A stretch of DNA of 64,000 nucleotides, taken from assembly GCF_042649685.1 (NCBI RefSeq), contig NZ_JBHRZT010000073.1, positions 248,001 through 312,000 of the forward strand, in the 5' to 3' direction. The notes under the pieces were generated by a model. The model saw nothing but the letters and a program-made list of their open reading frames with translations, ran no database searches and was not told the origin of the DNA. The DNA comes from Bacillus_BA songklensis (GTDB taxonomy: Bacteria > Bacillota > Bacilli > Bacillales > Bacillaceae_H). Both the position numbers and the translations under genes were made by a program. Numbering within the stretch: position 1 is the first letter of the stretch; every line of letters begins with the position of its first letter. This document shows, piece after piece, positions 42,773-50,794 of this stretch.

Positions 42773-43012
42773 ATGGATAAAGAAGAGCAGGAACATAAAC
42801 AGTTTCTTGAACAACAGCTTGAGTGGTGTAAAAAACACGATCGTATCTTAGAAGAGATAGAAATGAAGCTTCATGGAATGAAAAAAATAGCTCAATACGC
42901 TCTCGATCATGAACTTACTGCAATAGAAACTGATCAGTTGAATGGTCAATTGAACGAATTGAAAAGAGAAGTGCATTTTTTAGAAAAGCAGTTATATTCT
43001 GTTGTCCATTAG
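42773..43012 (+). CDS. Small charged coiled-coil protein, function unknown
   Basis: The 79-residue protein has TAGGAGGA before its ATG. It is almost entirely helical and charged (EEQEHKQFLEQQLEWCKKHD, ILEEIEMKLHGMKKIAQYAL, LNELKREVHFLEKQL). A protein of this kind occurs near flagellar genes in some Bacillus, but I do not recognise a named family. It is 32 bases from the hag terminator and 23 bases before the YjfB-like gene, so the two may form a small operon. Confidence 0.65.
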   Translation: MDKEEQEHKQFLEQQLEWCKKHDRILEEIEMKLHGMKKIAQYALDHELTAIETDQLNGQLNELKREVHFLEKQLYSVVH

Positions 43013-43035
43013 AAATAGAAAGGGAAGTGTTTTTC

Positions 43036-43248
43036 ATGGATATAGCACTAATGTCAATGGCACTAAGTCAAGGACAAGTTCAACAACAAGTTCAACAACA
43101 AGCTTCAATGTCAGTTATGAAGATGGCAATGGGAAATGCTGAACAGCAAGGAGAGGCTCTTCAGAAGTTGATGGGTACTACTGATGCAACAGCGATCCAG
43201 CACGCTGCCCAGCCACATTTGGGCGGAAACATTGATTTGAAATTGTAA
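43036..43248 (+). CDS. YjfB-type putative motility protein
   Basis: The start at ATG 43036 has AAAGGGA upstream. The 70-residue protein begins MDIALMSMALSQGQVQQQVQ, has a short internal repeat (QVQQQ), and ends LGGNIDLKL; this matches the YjfB motility family. In Bacillus these are small SigD-linked proteins whose role is not settled. The adjacency to hag supports a motility assignment. No own SigD promoter was seen. Confidence 0.8.
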   Translation: MDIALMSMALSQGQVQQQVQQQASMSVMKMAMGNAEQQGEALQKLMGTTDATAIQHAAQPHLGGNIDLKL

Positions 43249-43260
43249 AGGGAATATTCA

Positions 43261-43296
43261 AGAGCAGCCAAGCTGAGGCTGCCCTTTTTCTTTTTG
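43261..43296 (+). terminator. Intrinsic terminator after the YjfB-like gene
   Basis: AGAGCAGCC pairs with GGCTGCCCT (one mismatch), followed by TTTTCTTTTT. Confidence 0.8.
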
Positions 43297-43530
43297 GGGC
43301 AAATGGGGAAAGTGGATTGTGCTCCAAAAGCCCACCTGCTCGCAACTAATGTGCCTAGAAACTGCAAAAGAATCATACGTAACCAGTAACAACAGGATAT
43401 TCAGATATATATTATAATCATAGAATGTACGTTTGTTCCATGGACACTAAATGTTCAAGAAAACAAGCAATCTAAGACTCTACTTCGATCATCGGAGTAG
43501 GGGCTATTTCTATTTTAGGAGGAATGTAAC

Positions 43531-43950
43531 ATGACAAAATATGATTACACAGAACAGTTGCGCTTGCCATTTACGGAAGTAGTGCAGGAAGAGAGGAATC
43601 AACCAGCAAAGTGTGTGAACATTGTTTTACTCAAGGTTGTCCGAGAATCTAGTATTCTTTACAAAGAATGTAAGGTGAGATTGCCAGAAGATGCTTACCA
43701 GTTACTAAAGTCATTCTTAGTCGATTCAGACCGAGAACAACTAATCCTACTTACACTTGACACTAAATCACAGCCAACTGCCATTCACACGGTTAGTGTT
43801 GGGACCTTGAACTCTAGTTTAGTTCATCCTATGGAGGTGATGAAGGTTCCAATTCTAAGCAATAGTGCTTCCATCATTGTAGCTCATAACCCACCCTAGC
43901 CAAGATCCAAAACCAAGCTGAGAAGATAGTAAAGTAACAAATCAGTTAAT
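43531..43950 (+). pseudogene. RadC-type JAB-domain protein, frameshifted and truncated
   Basis: The 122-codon frame behind TTAGGAGGA reads as the start of a RadC/JAB protein: TVSVGTLNSSLVHPMEVMKV and ILSNSASIIVAHN. The metal motif should read HNHPSGDP, but here the frame gives HNPP-stop. Removing one C of the CCC run at about 43890-43892 restores HNHPSQDPKPS, then TGA (43919-43921) where Arg is usual (CGA to TGA), then EDSKVTNQL-like sequence. So there are at least two lesions. JAB-domain RadC-like genes are commonly carried by integrative elements, phages and plasmids. The remnant abuts the homing endonuclease gene. Confidence 0.8.
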
Positions 43951-43958
43951 CATACATA

Positions 43959-44912
43959 TTAATTAGACTTTTTCCTGATAAAACAAAGATGCACAAGTTG
44001 ACTTATCTGAAGCCCTGTGATTTTTTGACACTTATCTAATAAAACCATTTGATGTCTATTTAAGCGAATTTGATAGCCTTTTACATTTCTTTTATCTGGA
44101 AATAGTGATCGAAAAACATTGTTAAATAATTGATGATAAGAACTAGTAATGGATAGTGAGCTATAAATCATGGGTAGTAATTTCAAGCTGTCGTATATAT
44201 CCTGGGTAGGCTTATTTAACTGCAGACTATATGGCAAATAAATAGTTGTTCTTTTAAAGGGCGGAAACGTTTTTTCTTGGAACGAGATGTGTATTTTTCT
44301 ATACATGCTTTGATGGATAAAAGGTTTTACAATACTTAAAAAGTAATAGATTTGTGATTGGTCATAGAGGAGGAGACGGTTTTGACTATCTAGTGAAAAA
44401 GTTAAATGGAATCTTTGTTTCATTATTTGAATTAGGGTTTGATTCTCTATTTCTGTAAAGGAATCTGTAGATAAGATAATTTTCTTAGGCTTTCCATCTT
44501 GTGTGTTCAAATGACCATCATCTTGGTACCACCAGGCAAGACAAAGTGGATTTAGATGATTTTCTATTAGCTCAAAAGGAAGCTTCTTTTTATTGTCTGG
44601 ATACCATAATTCTTTAAGTAGGGATGCTTCTTCACATACATATGACTGCACATAAAAGCTCTCTGTGAATCCTTGTTTGACTCTGGTATCTAAGGTTTTA
44701 GAATATTTAGGCGCAGACAGAGGAAGATAGGATTTTAATTGCTCATAACAATAAAAACACCATTCCTTATCATGAGTAGTGTGTAAAAAGCGAAAACGTG
44801 GCTGTCGTGTCTTTTGTATCGCCATATTTCCATCACCCAGTAATTTGCCTGTCAGCATGCTTAATGCCGTATTAGGTAATAAACTTCTAATCCTCCTGAT
44901 TTTTCCCTCCAT
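43959..44912 (-). CDS. LAGLIDADG homing endonuclease (LAGLIDADG_2 type), freestanding
   Basis: The start at ATG 44912 has AAAGGAG nine bases upstream. The 317-residue protein has two LAGLIDADG-type helices: ALSMLTGKLLGDGNM (about 17-31) and PLCLAWWYQDDGHLN (about 126-140), each ending in the catalytic acid. The rest is strand- and basic-rich, as expected for DNA binding, with a C-terminal helical segment that may be a further DNA-binding region. Single-chain enzymes of this family cut long target sites and spread introns. It is not inside an intron: it lies 1.3 kb downstream of the last hag intron on the opposite strand, in the hag-flaG interval, next to a RadC remnant. The family call is firm; a link to the hag introns is inference. 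Confidence 0.88.
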   Translation of the reverse strand: MEGKIRRIRSLLPNTALSMLTGKLLGDGNMAIQKTRQPRFRFLHTTHDKEWCFYCYEQLKSYLPLSAPKYSKTLDTRVKQGFTESFYVQSYVCEEASLLKELWYPDNKKKLPFELIENHLNPLCLAWWYQDDGHLNTQDGKPKKIILSTDSFTEIENQTLIQIMKQRFHLTFSLDSQNRLLLYDQSQIYYFLSIVKPFIHQSMYRKIHISFQEKTFPPFKRTTIYLPYSLQLNKPTQDIYDSLKLLPMIYSSLSITSSYHQLFNNVFRSLFPDKRNVKGYQIRLNRHQMVLLDKCQKITGLQISQLVHLCFIRKKSN

Positions 44913-45051
44913 TTTTAATACTCCTTTGAAATAACGTTTAAGAACATTCGTTCTATATCTATTATAACTCTCTATCCTCTTACTGGAAAGGATAGGAATG
45001 TAAAATCGATAGGTCCAATGACATGTATTTTTTCAATAAAGAGAAGAAAGA

Positions 45052-45078
45052 TAAAGGTTTCCTTAAATCATCCGATAT
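45052..45078 (+). promoter_or_regulatory. SigD promoter of the flaG-fliD operon
   Basis: TAAA (45052-45055), 15 bases, TCCGATAT (45071-45078). It lies 38 bases before flaG. Confidence 0.82.
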
Positions 45079-45115
45079 TATAACCAAAAGAGTTGTATCG
45101 ATAGGAGGACTTTCT

Positions 45116-45454
45116 ATGATTGAAAAACTTTCCTCATCAACATCGATCTCTTACAGCTCAGATATTACGAAGAAAGTAAATCTACAAGAAAATAAAGCGA
45201 AAGAAGTTAATAAAGAAGAGAAAGAGTTAAACAAAGAGCAACTAGAAGAGGTGATAAAAAGTCTTAATGAGTTTGTGCAGCCAACCCATACATCCATTCA
45301 ATTTGAACTGCATGAAGAGTCTCAAAAGTATTATGTGAAAGTGGTTGACCTTAATACAAATGAGACAATTAGGGAGATTCCTTCTAAAAAGATGTTGGAT
45401 ATTTACGCGGCAATGACTCAATTCCTAGGGTTAATGTTCGATCAAAAAATTTAG
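45116..45454 (+). CDS. flaG: FlaG family protein (YvyC)
   Basis: The start at ATG 45116 has TAGGAGGA; a longer frame to 45023 would run over the SigD promoter. The 112-residue protein has a polar lysine/glutamate-rich N-terminus and the conserved FlaG core NEFVQPTHTSIQFELHEESQ, then YYVKVVDLNTNETIREIPSK and KMLDIYAAMTQFLGLMFD. FlaG proteins influence filament length and are usually next to fliD. fliD starts 16 bases downstream. Confidence 0.9.
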   Translation: MIEKLSSSTSISYSSDITKKVNLQENKAKEVNKEEKELNKEQLEEVIKSLNEFVQPTHTSIQFELHEESQKYYVKVVDLNTNETIREIPSKKMLDIYAAMTQFLGLMFDQKI

Positions 45455-45470
45455 CGGTGGTGAGTAAAAG

Positions 45471-47600
45471 ATGCGTATTGGCGGTTTAGCCAGCGGAATG
45501 GATATAGATTCTTTGGTAGCCGATTTAATGAAGGCAGAAAGAATGCCTCTAGATAAAATTAAACAGAAGAAGCAAGTATTAGAATGGCAGCGGGATGATT
45601 ATAGAGCTATGAATACGCTGCTTCTAAATTTTCGTACAGAACTTACACAAATGAAATTAACAACAAAGTACCGTGTTCGTAGTGTGTCATCGACAAATGA
45701 AGAGCGTGTATCAGCAACAGCGAGTAGCGCAGCCTCTATGTCATCTTATTCAATATCAAACGTAAAACAGTTAGCGAGTGCTGCAACTAGACTTAATGAA
45801 GGGGAGATTTCCGGCGGAACAAAGATTGATTCTGCCAAGTCTCTGTATAGTCAAAAAGACAATCTGGCGAATGATAGCACTGCCGGAGTTTTTAGATGGT
45901 CAAATGGAGTGGTGGGGACTAAAAGTATTACGGTAGATTCTGATAATCAAAACATATTCTCTCTTGAATTAGGAACAAATGAGAAAATCCTTGCATCAGA
46001 AATGAATAATATGACAGTAAAGGTAGATGGCAAAGCATATAATATTGTTGCAAACGAAGCTGACTTACTTAACTCAGATCAAGTATTTCTCAGTGCAACA
46101 GGAACATTAAAATTTAAGGATCCTTTAACAAAAAATAGTGTTGTGAAAGTTGACTATGTTACAGACCAAAAAGTCGAGTCTAAGACATTGACAGATCCAA
46201 TAACAGAGTGGCAAGTAAGCAATGGGGCGTTGGTATCTGATTTAAAACTCAACGTCACAACCAACGGGGTAACGAAAACCTATGGGGTTAGTGGAGCTCC
46301 AACTCCAACTCCGGACACAGATGGCTTTATCAATCTTGTGAATATTGCTGATTCTAATGATGTTATAGGTAAAATCAACTTAGAAACTGGGAAAATTACT
46401 TTCACAAATGAACAAGCAAAAGATACAAAACTGGAAATTACTTATAAACAAGAATATGCCGCATTTAATATTACTTCCCATACATCCAAAGGACCTGTAA
46501 CTGAAAAGTTTTTGGTTGAAGGAACGGATTCGTTGAATACCGTTATTAACAAAGTGAATAGTTCTAATGCAGGAGTTACGATGTTTTATGATTCTTCTTC
46601 TGACAGGATTTCGTTAACGCGAACAGAAACAGGGAACTTTCGGGGCAATGATCCAACACCGGCAGCGAATGAATCATATACATATAATCTAATTAATGAC
46701 GGTGAAATCGAAACAAGTGGTGACTTTATAAACAAACTTTTGAAGTTCTCTGGCGCAACGGAAACAGGTGGGGAAAATGCCATTTTTGAAATAAATGGTC
46801 TTGCTACAGAACGTAATTCAAACACATTCGAAATAAATGGAGTTACGTTTACATTAAAACAAACTTTTAGTGATTCACCTGTCAGTTTATCTGTGAAAAA
46901 TGATTCAGATAAGGTGTTTGAGAATATTAAATCTTTTGTTGATAAATACAATGAACTAATTGGTAAAATTCAAGACAAACTATCTGAAGAACGTTATCGT
47001 AGTTATCAACCATTAACAGATGAGCAACGTGAACAATTATCAGATAAGCAACAAGAACAGTGGGAAGAGAAAGCAAAAAGTGGTTTACTCCGCCGTGATC
47101 CAATTTTAGCTGGTGTATTATCACAAATGAGAACAGATTTTTATTCGCAGGTCACTAATGATAATGTGTCCCCTCTTTATAATCAATTGGCAGCGATTGG
47201 AATCACGACAACGGGCAATTATTTAGAGGGAGGGAAACTGGAAATAAATGAGGCGAAGTTAAAGAAAGCCATTGAAACTGACCCGAGTTCTGTTGAAAAT
47301 TTGTTCCGCACAGATGGGTTGGCGACTTCTCAAAAGGGCATTACTCAAAGATTATACGATACAGTAAATGCAACAATGGATAAGTTAAAGGAAAGAGCGG
47401 GAAATTCTTTCTCGACGAATAAACAATTTACGCTTGGGAAAGAACTTGATAGTATTGATGACCGCATCGACCGCTTCGAAGACCGCCTAACCCAAATCGA
47501 AGACCGTTACTGGCGCCAATTCACCGCCATGGAGAAGGCCATCCAGCAATCGAACTCACAATCGATGTATCTCATGCAGCAATTCGGCGGCGGAATGTAA
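45471..47600 (+). CDS. fliD: Flagellar filament cap protein FliD
   Basis: The 709-residue protein is longer than the ~500 usual in Bacillus. The N-terminal D0/D1 is typical (RIGGLASGMDIDSLVADLMK, DYRAMNTLLLNFRTEL). The C-terminal D1/D0 is typical too (LDSIDDRIDRFEDRLTQIED, RYWRQFTAMEKAIQQSNSQS). The extra length is in the central variable domain (about 130-450), a strand-rich region with two unit-like stretches around VTTNGVTKTYGV and TSKGPVTEKFL. FliD caps the growing filament and folds flagellin. Enlargement of the cap's exposed domain parallels the enlarged flagellin. Confidence 0.94.
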   Translation: MRIGGLASGMDIDSLVADLMKAERMPLDKIKQKKQVLEWQRDDYRAMNTLLLNFRTELTQMKLTTKYRVRSVSSTNEERVSATASSAASMSSYSISNVKQLASAATRLNEGEISGGTKIDSAKSLYSQKDNLANDSTAGVFRWSNGVVGTKSITVDSDNQNIFSLELGTNEKILASEMNNMTVKVDGKAYNIVANEADLLNSDQVFLSATGTLKFKDPLTKNSVVKVDYVTDQKVESKTLTDPITEWQVSNGALVSDLKLNVTTNGVTKTYGVSGAPTPTPDTDGFINLVNIADSNDVIGKINLETGKITFTNEQAKDTKLEITYKQEYAAFNITSHTSKGPVTEKFLVEGTDSLNTVINKVNSSNAGVTMFYDSSSDRISLTRTETGNFRGNDPTPAANESYTYNLINDGEIETSGDFINKLLKFSGATETGGENAIFEINGLATERNSNTFEINGVTFTLKQTFSDSPVSLSVKNDSDKVFENIKSFVDKYNELIGKIQDKLSEERYRSYQPLTDEQREQLSDKQQEQWEEKAKSGLLRRDPILAGVLSQMRTDFYSQVTNDNVSPLYNQLAAIGITTTGNYLEGGKLEINEAKLKKAIETDPSSVENLFRTDGLATSQKGITQRLYDTVNATMDKLKERAGNSFSTNKQFTLGKELDSIDDRIDRFEDRLTQIEDRYWRQFTAMEKAIQQSNSQSMYLMQQFGGGM

Positions 47601-47615
47601 AAGGAGTGAAACAGC

Positions 47616-48014
47616 ATGTCAGTTAATAATCCATACCAAGTCTATCAGCAAAACAGCGTCAATACTGCTTCACCTGGCGAGTTGACGCTCATGCTATATA
47701 ACGGATGTTTAAAGTTTATGAAGCTGGCTCGTACGGCAATCGAGCAAAAAGATATTCAGACGAAAAACGAGAATCTATTGAAAGCTCAAAAGATCATCCA
47801 GGAATTAATGGTCACCTTAAACATGGATGTGGAGATGTCCAAAACGATGATGGCGATGTATGACTATATCAATCGCCGTCTTATTGAGGTTAATATTAAA
47901 AACGATTTAGCCATCTTAGACGAGGTAGAAGGCTATGTAACGGAATTCCGCGACACATGGAAGCAAGTCATCCAATTAAACCGTCAAAAGGCTCACCAAG
48001 GTGGTCAGGCATAG
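47616..48014 (+). CDS. fliS: Flagellar export chaperone FliS
   Basis: The 132-residue four-helix protein has the FliS signature NPYQVYQQNSVNTASPGELT with LMLYNGCLKFMKLA. Later come IIQELMVTLNMDVEMSKTMM and YDYINRRLIEVNIKNDLAIL. It binds the C-terminal D0 helix of flagellin, the very part re-encoded by hag intron 3, and keeps it unpolymerised before export. It is 15 bases after fliD. Confidence 0.95.
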   Translation: MSVNNPYQVYQQNSVNTASPGELTLMLYNGCLKFMKLARTAIEQKDIQTKNENLLKAQKIIQELMVTLNMDVEMSKTMMAMYDYINRRLIEVNIKNDLAILDEVEGYVTEFRDTWKQVIQLNRQKAHQGGQA

Positions 48015-48019
48015 TGAGT

Positions 48020-48364
48020 GTGGTTCTGCAAGTTTATGAAATAACAAAGCAATTGTATGAACTCGTCACTATCTCTCCTTCTGGTGAAGAGCGAGATTCC
48101 TATATCAGGAGAATAGAAGAATTGCTGGGCCAGCGCCAGCGACTCCTTCCGCAAGTGAAATCTCCTTTTTCAGAGGAGGAAACGAAGCTTGGCCAGGAAA
48201 TCGTTCAGATGAATCAAGTGATCGATGGACACCTGAAGCAACGTAAAGAAGAAGTGTCCGTCGATATCCGCAAGCTTAAGCAAAAACAGCAAAAAACAAA
48301 CAAATACATCAATCCGTACGAGAACCTTTCATTCGACGGAACCTTCTATGATAAACGGAAATGA
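48020..48364 (+). CDS. fliT: FliT-like flagellar chaperone
   Basis: The start is GTG 48020, five bases after the fliS stop; the 114-residue length then matches B. subtilis FliT. It is helical and charged (VLQVYEITKQLYELVTISPS, RIEELLGQRQRLLPQVK, MNQVIDGHLKQRKEEV), with the family's C-terminal tail YINPYENLSFDGTFYDKRK. It is presumed to chaperone FliD. The gene is continuous with fliS, with the next frame starting at its stop. Confidence 0.85.
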   Translation: MVLQVYEITKQLYELVTISPSGEERDSYIRRIEELLGQRQRLLPQVKSPFSEEETKLGQEIVQMNQVIDGHLKQRKEEVSVDIRKLKQKQQKTNKYINPYENLSFDGTFYDKRK

Positions 48365-48760
48365 GTGAACAGAATGATGAAACTGGCAGAGCCAAATGTA
48401 GAATTAATCCATCGTTATGTGGAGCTTCTTCAATCGATTGAAGAAGGGTTAGAGTATGTGGAAGCAAGTTTTAAAGATTATAGTAAAACAGAGGGAGACC
48501 TTGTGCTTGCTGATGTGCTGGATGCACTGGCACAGTTGCAGTCTGCCAATGGCCAGCTTCAAGTGATTTTTGCCGGGAAACAGGAGCTTGTTGGAACCCT
48601 GGATCAGTTCAAAGCAGTGATCGATCAATGCTTCCAACTTGAAGGCAAGATGGAGCAGCCGCACGAAAAACAAGAAATTGTGAAGAAATCTATCATTCCT
48701 TCTCTCTCAGAATGGAAGCAGCTCATCGAACCACATTTACAACCTTACACTACGCAATAA
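48365..48760 (+). CDS. Helical protein at the end of the fliDST operon, unknown function
   Basis: The GTG start at 48365 directly follows fliT's TGA; an ATG at 48374 is an alternative. The 131-residue all-helical acidic protein (HRYVELLQSIEEGLEYVEAS, LADVLDALAQLQSANGQLQV, SEWKQLIEPHLQPYTTQ) has no domain I recognise. It shares chaperone-like length and composition with FliS/FliT. Position suggests a flagellar accessory role. A strong terminator follows. Confidence 0.7.
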   Translation: MNRMMKLAEPNVELIHRYVELLQSIEEGLEYVEASFKDYSKTEGDLVLADVLDALAQLQSANGQLQVIFAGKQELVGTLDQFKAVIDQCFQLEGKMEQPHEKQEIVKKSIIPSLSEWKQLIEPHLQPYTTQ

Positions 48761-48797
48761 CAAAAACCCCTGCCCAAAACGGCAGGGATTTTTGTTT
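48761..48797. terminator. Bidirectional terminator after the fliD operon
   Basis: AAAAACCCCTGCC pairs with GGCAGGGATTTTT around CAAAAC. Confidence 0.85.
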
Positions 48798-48798
48798 C

Positions 48799-48978
48799 TC
48801 ACCGGTATCCATACCCAGGATAGTAAGGATAATGAGGGTAATGGTGATGTGGATAGTGCGGATAATATGGCGGTCTTGGGCGAGGATAATAACGCTGTTC
48901 TTCCTCTAAACGAGCATCATGATAATATTCACTTTGTAATGAGAATAGTTGTAGAGGAATAAAATTTTGATATTGCAA
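48799..48978 (-). CDS. Small Tyr/Pro/His-rich protein, candidate gene
   Basis: The minus-strand frame starts at TTG 48978 (TTGAGGA nine bases upstream) and runs 59 codons to TGA at 48801-48799, just before the bidirectional terminator. Residues 1-29 are ordinary (MQYQNFIPLQLFSLQSEYYH); residues 30-59 consist almost only of Tyr, Pro and His (RPRPPYYPHYPHHHYPHYPY), ending GYGYR. Tyr/Pro/His-rich tails occur in Bacillus spore coat and surface proteins. Function unknown. The low-complexity coding and good placement argue for a real gene, the non-ATG start against. Confidence 0.5.
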   Translation of the reverse strand: MQYQNFIPLQLFSLQSEYYHDARLEEEQRYYPRPRPPYYPHYPHHHYPHYPYYPGYGYR

Positions 48979-49516
48979 AATACTAACGTCCTCAAAATTT
49001 TTAACACTGTATCGTATTCAAATCCCTAACGGATGGAGTCGGTATCACTAAATTATTGCCTATAACCCTTGCCACAGAGGGACTGCACAAAGTTAATCAT
49101 TAATTTTATATAAATCCAACTTGAGTTTTTAACATTAGTCATCGCTTTTTATCCTGTTCACGATTCTTTTGTTCTTGCCTCTTGAATAAGCGAAAAAGGT
49201 TCTCGTATAAGGCTTTGTCAAGAGACCGTAAGGTAGATTGGCAAAGCCTTATGCGTAAATAAATGGACATGGATGTTCTTTATCCATGTCCATTTATTTA
49301 TGTGGATTTATATAGTCCAAAAAGGCAGGGATTTTCCTGTTTTTAGAGAATATTTGTTTAATACCCGGGCATGAATTGTATTTTCCCTCATAGAATGTGA
49401 TAACCAGAGAGACATCGTTCAAAGAGTTTTCGGAATTTTTAAACGTTTGGGGAGGGAAATTGTCGGGTATTGTAGAAATAGGTATACATATCCCTTGGAT
49501 AGGAGGAGTTCAAGTT
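48979..49516 (+). promoter_or_regulatory. hpf upstream region with element E7 and SigB-like promoter
   Basis: Copy E7 occupies 49107-49315. GTTTGG (49445-49450), 14 bases, GGGTAT (49465-49470) resembles the general-stress SigB consensus GTTTAA-N14-GGGTAT, expected for hpf/yvyD. AGGAGGA at 49501 is the ribosome site. Nothing else is recognised. Confidence 0.6.
49107..49315 (-). repeat. Dispersed twin-hairpin element, copy E7
   Basis: This full reverse copy has the best-preserved inverted ends: TATATAAATCCA (left) and GTGGATTTATATAG (right). Hairpin 2 is AAGGCTTTGTCAA with TTGGCAAAGCCTT (one G-T/mismatch). Hairpin 1 is AAATAAATGGACATGGAT with its exact complement. Confidence 0.88.
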
Positions 49517-50071
49517 ATGAAGTATAACATTCGTGGCGAAAACATTGAGGTAACTCCAGCAATCAGAGATCATGTAGAGAGAAAATTAAGCAAGTTAGAG
49601 CGTTATTTCGATCAAGAAATCGATGCCGATGTACATGTGAATTTGAAAGTATACAACAACAAACAAAAAATAGAAGTGACGATTCCGATGACGCACTTAG
49701 TTCTTCGCGCAGAGGAAGCCCATGAGGATTTATATGCAGCAACCGATCTTGTCGTTGATAAATTAGAACGCCAAATCCGTAAACATAAAACAAAAGTAAA
49801 CCGCAAATTGCGTGAAAGAGACGCAGTGAAATATGTGTTCAGAGGCGTAGAAGAAGAGAGTGCGGCGACTGTTGTTCAAGATGAAGAGGATGAGTTGGAA
49901 GTGGTGCGTAACAAGCGCTTCGACTTAAAACCGATGGACAGCGAGGAAGCGATCTTGCAAATGAACATGCTGGGCCATAGCTTCTTCGTCTTCACAAACG
50001 CTGAAACGAATGCGACAAACGTGGTGTATCGCCGTAAAGACGGCCGCTATGGGTTAATTGAGCCAAACTGA
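49517..50071 (+). CDS. hpf: Long-form ribosome hibernation-promoting factor
   Basis: The start at ATG 49517 follows AGGAGGA; longer in-frame extensions lack a site. The 184-residue protein has an N-terminal S30AE/YfiA domain (KYNIRGENIEVTPAIRDHVE, VTIPMTHLVLRAEEAHEDLY, about 1-100), an acidic linker, and the long-HPF C-terminal dimerisation domain (KRFDLKPMDSEEAILQMNML through VVYRRKDGRYGLIEPN). It pairs ribosomes into inactive 100S dimers in stationary phase or stress. The SigB-like promoter upstream agrees. It precedes secA as in B. subtilis yvyD. Confidence 0.95.
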   Translation: MKYNIRGENIEVTPAIRDHVERKLSKLERYFDQEIDADVHVNLKVYNNKQKIEVTIPMTHLVLRAEEAHEDLYAATDLVVDKLERQIRKHKTKVNRKLRERDAVKYVFRGVEEESAATVVQDEEDELEVVRNKRFDLKPMDSEEAILQMNMLGHSFFVFTNAETNATNVVYRRKDGRYGLIEPN

Positions 50072-50118
50072 AGAGTTGAATATTAAGGTTAGTCGCAACC
50101 AGTGGCTGGCTGACACCA

Positions 50119-50158
50119 AAACCTGACTTCACCTCATGAGGGAAGTCAGGTTTTTTTG
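50119..50158 (+). terminator. Intrinsic terminator of hpf
   Basis: AACCTGACTTC pairs with GAAGTCAGGTT around a short loop, followed by seven T. Confidence 0.88.
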
Positions 50159-50233
50159 TTGTTAAAAGAACTGAACCTTTTGATCCATGGGAGCGAATTA
50201 TAGAGTGAAAGAAATATCAGAGGAGGTGAAAGT

Positions 50234-50794
50234 ATGACGGAAGAAGAGATCAGACGGTCTATCAGCCGGGCGATAAACGGTGACAAGGATGCTTTTGAAA
50301 TGATCTACTTGCATACAAGGGATGACGTATACAGGACGGTTTCGTTTTTACTGTCCAATCGGGACGATGTCCATGATGTCGTGAATGAAATCTATATAGG
50401 GTTGTGGAAGTCTTTGGCTCAGTATGATCAAACCCGTCCGTTTCGCAGCTGGCTGCATGGACTCATCATTCGCCAGGTGCAAGATTGGCGGCGGAAAATT
50501 TGGAGAAGGTGGCGCCTCAGCAACCGTCACAAAGAAATGGGACTTGAAGAGAAAGATAGTGCCGCGCAGCTGGATATGGAGACGCGTGATGAGCTCATCA
50601 CAGCCATTCATCATCTTCCATATAAGCTTCGGGTCGTCATCATTTTGCGATATTTTCATGAATACAGCGTTGAAGAGACCGCTTCTTTGTTAAACATCCC
50701 GGTCGGAACCGTAAAATCAAGACACCATCTGGCAGTGAAAGAGCTTCGAAAAAAATATGATCAGGAAAGGATGAGAAGTGACTATGTCCTTTGA
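50234..50794 (+). CDS. ECF-type RNA polymerase sigma factor
   Basis: The 186-residue protein starts 8 bases after GAGGAGGTG. Region 2 is RAINGDKDAFEMIYLHTRDD through DVVNEIYIGLWKSLAQYDQT with RPFRSWLHGLIIRQVQDWRR (-10 binding). Region 4 is AIHHLPYKLRVVIILRYFHE with YSVEETASLLNIPVGTVKSR (-35 binding helix-turn-helix). It overlaps by 11 bases with a gene for a single-pass membrane protein, the usual sigma/anti-sigma pair. The signal is unknown. The pair is inserted between hpf and secA. Confidence 0.9.
   Translation: MTEEEIRRSISRAINGDKDAFEMIYLHTRDDVYRTVSFLLSNRDDVHDVVNEIYIGLWKSLAQYDQTRPFRSWLHGLIIRQVQDWRRKIWRRWRLSNRHKEMGLEEKDSAAQLDMETRDELITAIHHLPYKLRVVIILRYFHEYSVEETASLLNIPVGTVKSRHHLAVKELRKKYDQERMRSDYVL

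Noticed and set aside
45023..45115. Longer flaG frame starting at 45023
   Set aside because: It would run through the SigD promoter at 45052-45078; ATG 45116 has a strong ribosome site and gives the family length.
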